A program made the position numbers and the translations under genes. Positions 5,192 through 8,092 of a stretch of DNA of 8,092 nucleotides are shown in pieces; position 1 is the stretch's first letter; every line of letters begins with the position of its first letter. Source of the DNA: Chlamydiota bacterium (GTDB lineage Bacteria; Chlamydiota; Chlamydiia; Chlamydiales; Waddliaceae); contig JAAKFP010000096.1 of assembly GCA_011065005.1 (NCBI GenBank), positions 1-8,092 of the forward strand, in the 5' to 3' direction. Below the pieces are notes generated by a model that did no database searches, was not told where the DNA came from, and saw only the letters and a list, made by a program, of their open reading frames with translations.

Positions 5192-6277
5192 TTAGAACGT
5201 CTTACAACATGTAATACCAACAATCGGTCCTGCAAACCCTAGTCCGGATGTTACTATGCTAAATGTCCCAGAAGGTCCAGGTTGTACATTTCGGAATAGA
5301 TCAAAAAAATAGATTCCCTCATACCCTGCATGAAATTTCCAATCCAAACAACAAAAAGAGCCTTTAACGCCAAGCTCAAACTTGTACTCAATACCTGTAA
5401 AGCAAACAACACTGGTATCTTTAGCAATTGTAATTGCTTCTGGACCTCTCAGGTTACCACCATGTATTTGAAATTTATCGCCATCAGACTTTATATCCCA
5501 TGAACCGACACCGGTAATAACGCCAAATTCTCCTGCTAGGTAAAAACTAGAAGGACATAAATCAACATTTCCTATTAAACCCAACTCTCCTAGACCTACA
5601 GCTATATTTGAAATATCTTTATAATTAATAATAGAGGAAAATTGGTTTTCAGGGATTTCAGCCCAATTGCCTCTTTCATGTTCTAAAAATAAAACGCCAA
5701 GACCCATAAAACCAGCAAACATAGAGCTGTTATCAGTATAAAATTTTCGAGAAGCTCGCAAATTGATACGATCGTAATCTACTCTCAATTTTTTCTTTCC
5801 TAAATTTTCTGAATTATTTTTAAAGTACTCGTTCAGCAGATCAACTTTATTAGCTTCTTCTTCAAGACCTTCATAACTGTCTACATTACCCAACAATTGA
5901 TCTATCTGGAAATGTGTCCAACTTAGACGAAAGCATGAACACCATTCCGGAATCTCCTTTGACAGGAATAGATCAAAACCCAAACTATAGTCTGGGACAG
6001 AACTTTCAAAAAGATGATCAGTTTTATATTTTATGCTTAAATATTCGCTTTTTTCCTTATCCCCTCTTATATCCACAATATATACAGGAATCGAACGTGA
6101 AAACAGGTTGTCAGCACCATAAAATTTCCAATAGAGAACATTAATTCCCAGATTCCAATCAACATCAGCATGGCAGTCATTATAATCGTAACATGTTTCG
6201 ATATATGCTTCGATTGATGGTTCATGTAGAAGGTTACAAATCACAAACCCTACTATCACCATTAGCAATCTATTCAT
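5192..6277 (-). CDS. MOMP/Lpg1974-like cysteine-rich outer-membrane porin
   Basis: The protein is 361 aa. ATG at 6277-6275 is preceded by GGAGGAG at five-base spacing. Residues 1-24 form a Sec signal peptide (basic N-terminus, hydrophobic core LLMVIVGFVICNLL). The mature start carries a W-N-L-G-x-N-V-L-Y-W-K block (41-51), the strand motif I associate with Legionella-type major outer-membrane proteins and their many chlamydial homologues. Alternating hydrophobic/polar strands recur to the end, and the last residue is phenylalanine (F361), as expected for insertion of a beta-barrel. Ten cysteines remain after cleavage (29, 35, 113, 115, 241, 292, 309, 310, 357, 358), including CC and CxC pairs. 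This suits the disulfide-linked envelope of Chlamydiae, which lack much peptidoglycan. The gene diverges from clpB. Substrate and pore activity cannot be read from sequence. Confidence 0.75.
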   Translation of the reverse strand: MNRLLMVIVGFVICNLLHEPSIEAYIETCYDYNDCHADVDWNLGINVLYWKFYGADNLFSRSIPVYIVDIRGDKEKSEYLSIKYKTDHLFESSVPDYSLGFDLFLSKEIPEWCSCFRLSWTHFQIDQLLGNVDSYEGLEEEANKVDLLNEYFKNNSENLGKKKLRVDYDRINLRASRKFYTDNSSMFAGFMGLGVLFLEHERGNWAEIPENQFSSIINYKDISNIAVGLGELGLIGNVDLCPSSFYLAGEFGVITGVGSWDIKSDGDKFQIHGGNLRGPEAITIAKDTSVVCFTGIEYKFELGVKGSFCCLDWKFHAGYEGIYFFDLFRNVQPGPSGTFSIVTSGLGFAGPIVGITCCKTF

Positions 6278-6337
6278 GTCGACTCCTCCAGATGACTACA
6301 AAGAAATGCACTATATTCTAGGTGCCGTTTAATGTAT

Positions 6338-6354
6338 AGAGGCAATTTCGATGT
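6338..6354 (-). repeat. 17-bp shared upstream motif, copy 2
   Basis: AGAGGCAATTTCGATGT, one mismatch from 5041-5057, lies 61-77 bases upstream of the porin start. On the minus strand it overlaps a possible -35 (TTGCCT, 6345-6340) that is 19 bases from a possible -10 (TAGAAT, 6320-6315). Confidence 0.4.
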
Positions 6355-6374
6355 CACTTTTTTCACTTTTTTCT

Positions 6375-6403
6375 TTGACCTTATCCAAAAACTGGGATAG
6401 CAT
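6375..6403 (+). promoter_or_regulatory. Candidate housekeeping-sigma promoter of clpB
   Basis: TTGACC (6375-6380) and TAGCAT (6398-6403) are separated by 17 bases, matching the consensus at 5/6 and 4/6 positions. This places the transcript start some 45 bases before the ATG. Just upstream is a tandem 9-bp repeat CACTTTTTT (6355-6372) that may act as an AT-rich UP-like tract. No CIRCE heat-shock operator is visible in the 177-bp divergent gap. Confidence 0.4.
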
Positions 6404-6454
6404 ACTGTATAAAGTTTCTAAAGAGAATCGATTTGATGTCTACAAGGAGGAAAC

Positions 6455-8092
6455 ATGGAAAATTATACAGACACTGTAACAAAAACGCTTGAACATGCAC
6501 TTTCAGAAGCTCAACAACGCCACAACACAGAGGTTACGGAAAGTCACCTTCTTCATGCTTTCTTAAGGGATACTGACGGGTACTTTTATACCCTTTTATC
6601 AAATCTTGGAGCACAGCCACAAACATTGACTAACCAGGTAATCGAAGACTTAAACATGAAGGCAACCTATGCCGATAGTACCACCGCTCCTAAGCCAGGG
6701 AAAACATTAAAAAAACGCATTTTCGAAGCGGAATCTATTGCTAAAGAATGGGATGATCCCTATGTCAGCAGCGATCATTTCTTCATTTCTTATTGGAAAA
6801 ATGGAGGTGTACCATTCGAGTCATGGAAAAAACAGTACCAAATCTCGAAGGATGATGTCGAAAAAGCAATAAAAAAAGCGCGGGAATATCATCACGAAGA
6901 GTCATCTCATGTTGAAGAAACCCCTCAAGCTTTAGAAAAGTACTGTAAAAATCTTACTCAACTAGCAAAGGAAGGAAAGCTTGATCCTGTCATCGGTCGT
7001 GATGAAGAAATTCGACGTACAATACAAGTTCTTTGTCGTCGAACAAAAAACAATCCGATGTTAAGAGGTGAACCGGGTGTAGGAAAAACAGCTATTGCTG
7101 AAGGACTCGCCCAACGAATAATCCAAAAAGATGTTCCCGAATCGATGAAAAACAGCCAACTTCTTACGTTGGATATGGGAAGTTTGATCGCTGGGACAAA
7201 ATTTCGCGGTGAATTTGAAGAACGGTTGAAATCCATTTTAGACGAAATTGAAAAAGGGGATGGACAAATTATCCTCTTTATTGATGAAGTCCATACCCTT
7301 GTTGGTGCAGGAGCTACCGATGGAGCTATGGATGCTGCAAATCTGCTGAAACCCGCACTAGCACGGGGAATGCTACGGTGCATCGGAGCCACAACAAACA
7401 ATGAGTATCAAAAGTACATTGAAAAAGATCCTGCTTTAGAGCGACGATTCCAGCATATAATAGTGGGAGAACCCTCTCTTGATGATGCCATCGCCATATT
7501 ACGAGGATTAAGAGAAAAATATGAAATCTTCCATGGTGTTAGAATTACTGAAGCAGCTATCCATGCTGCAGTATTCCTTTCAGATCGTTATATCAGTGAG
7601 CGATTTCTCCCTGATAAAGCGATTGATCTTATTGATGAATCTGCAAGTTTAATCAGAATGCAGATTGGTAGCCGTCCTCTACCCATAGATAATAAAGAGA
7701 GGGAACTAACATCAATGATTGTTGAGCAAAAAGCACTTCGTCGCGAAGAGACACCAGGGTCGAAAAAAGCCGCTGATCAACTTGAAGCCAAAATTGCTAA
7801 TGCAAAAGAGGATCTCACCAAGCTCAGACAACACTGGGAACAAGAAAAAGCGACAATCGAAACTCTCAAAGAAAAGAAAAATAGCCTTGAGAAATTACGT
7901 TTCCAAGAAGAGCAAGCAGAGCGTCAGTCAGATTTTAATCGTGTTGCCGAATTGCGGTATAATGATATACCAAGAATGGAAAAAGAACTTGAAGAAGCGG
8001 AAAAACAGATCTCCACCACTGAACATCGCCTGCTCCAGGAAGAAGTAGATGAAGATCTAATTGCACATATTGTTTCTAAGTGGACCGGTATC
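6455..8092 (+). CDS. clpB: ATP-dependent disaggregase ClpB, N-terminal 546 residues (runs off window)
   Basis: ClpB is the cytosolic Hsp100 hexamer that threads aggregated proteins through its pore together with DnaK. The frame starts at an ATG behind AAGGAGG at four-base spacing and is open to the window end. Residues 1-150 are the Clp N domain. The first AAA+ module has Walker A GEPGVGKT (205-212), pore loop [10 protein letters not shown] around F250, Walker B IILFIDE ending at E278, GATT (311-314), arginine fingers R330-R331 and [13 protein letters not shown] (383-395). Residues about 410-530 are the charged coiled-coil middle domain that separates ClpB from ClpA and ClpC. It ends WTGI, where the second ATPase module begins; roughly 320 residues should lie beyond the edge. 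R204, just before Walker A, and H333 after the arginine fingers replace residues usually I and P. Family confidence is very high. Confidence 0.96.
   Translation, partial: MENYTDTVTKTLEHALSEAQQRHNTEVTESHLLHAFLRDTDGYFYTLLSNLGAQPQTLTNQVIEDLNMKATYADSTTAPKPGKTLKKRIFEAESIAKEWDDPYVSSDHFFISYWKNGGVPFESWKKQYQISKDDVEKAIKKAREYHHEESSHVEETPQALEKYCKNLTQLAKEGKLDPVIGRDEEIRRTIQVLCRRTKNNPMLRGEPGVGKTAIAEGLAQRIIQKDVPESMKNSQLLTLDMGSLIAGTKFRGEFEERLKSILDEIEKGDGQIILFIDEVHTLVGAGATDGAMDAANLLKPALARGMLRCIGATTNNEYQKYIEKDPALERRFQHIIVGEPSLDDAIAILRGLREKYEIFHGVRITEAAIHAAVFLSDRYISERFLPDKAIDLIDESASLIRMQIGSRPLPIDNKERELTSMIVEQKALRREETPGSKKAADQLEAKIANAKEDLTKLRQHWEQEKATIETLKEKKNSLEKLRFQEEQAERQSDFNRVAELRYNDIPRMEKELEEAEKQISTTEHRLLQEEVDEDLIAHIVSKWTGI

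Noticed and set aside
6278..6454. CIRCE heat-shock operator before clpB
   Set aside because: The TTAGCACTC-N9-GAGTGCTAA pattern and near variants are absent from the divergent gap.
6958..8048. Open frames within clpB (minus 7401-6958 and plus 7719-8048)
   Set aside because: The clpB frame is unambiguous across the whole interval, so these are shadows.
1..8092. tRNA, rRNA or CRISPR array
   Set aside because: No cloverleaf-like sequence ending, rRNA-like block or regularly spaced repeats were seen on either strand.

Overview
The window most likely comes from a member of the Chlamydiae, and probably from an amoeba- or arthropod-associated 'environmental' lineage (Parachlamydia, Waddlia or Simkania-like) rather than Chlamydia itself. 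Two observations support this. The ClpB fragment at the right end carries phrases I recall from chlamydial ClpB ([28 protein letters not shown], the LPIDxKEREL stretch). Next to it is a cysteine-rich, signal-peptide-bearing MOMP-like outer-membrane protein. The sequence looks AT-rich and the accessory half contains decayed transposon pieces. The taxon is an inference, because no search could be run.

Layout, left to right. Positions 1-530 hold the remains of an IS66-type insertion sequence: a frameshifted tnpA-like ORF and the first ~30 codons of a tnpC-like transposase, cut off at about 522. Positions 535-2297 hold a compact cassette bounded by near-identical inverted repeats (556-591 and 2243-2279). 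Inside it are a 380-aa protein with a central hydrophobic hairpin and a 107-aa three-helix membrane protein, organised like a pore-forming toxin followed by its membrane immunity protein. A 14-bp direct repeat (67-80, 2284-2297) brackets both the IS66 remnant and the cassette. The second copy abuts the start of a truncated helix-turn-helix transposase fragment (2297-2521).

Positions 4956-2574 on the minus strand form a tightly packed three-gene operon: a 554-aa helix-rich soluble protein, a ~111-aa protein starting one base after its stop, and a third small gene starting on the stop codon of the second. The third gene is split by a one-base shift at a run of six A. None of the three is a recognised family. 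The polar N-terminus of the first protein would be compatible with a type III secreted effector, but that is speculation. The upstream region (4957-5191) carries a dyad-symmetric element.

Positions 6277-5192 (minus) encode the MOMP/Lpg1974-like porin. It diverges from clpB (6455 to the window end, plus), whose reading frame stays open at the edge after the N domain, first AAA+ module and middle coiled coil. A 17-bp motif with one mismatch lies upstream of both the porin and the 554-aa gene. The right third is ordinary chlamydial housekeeping and envelope sequence; the left third is accessory and mobile.
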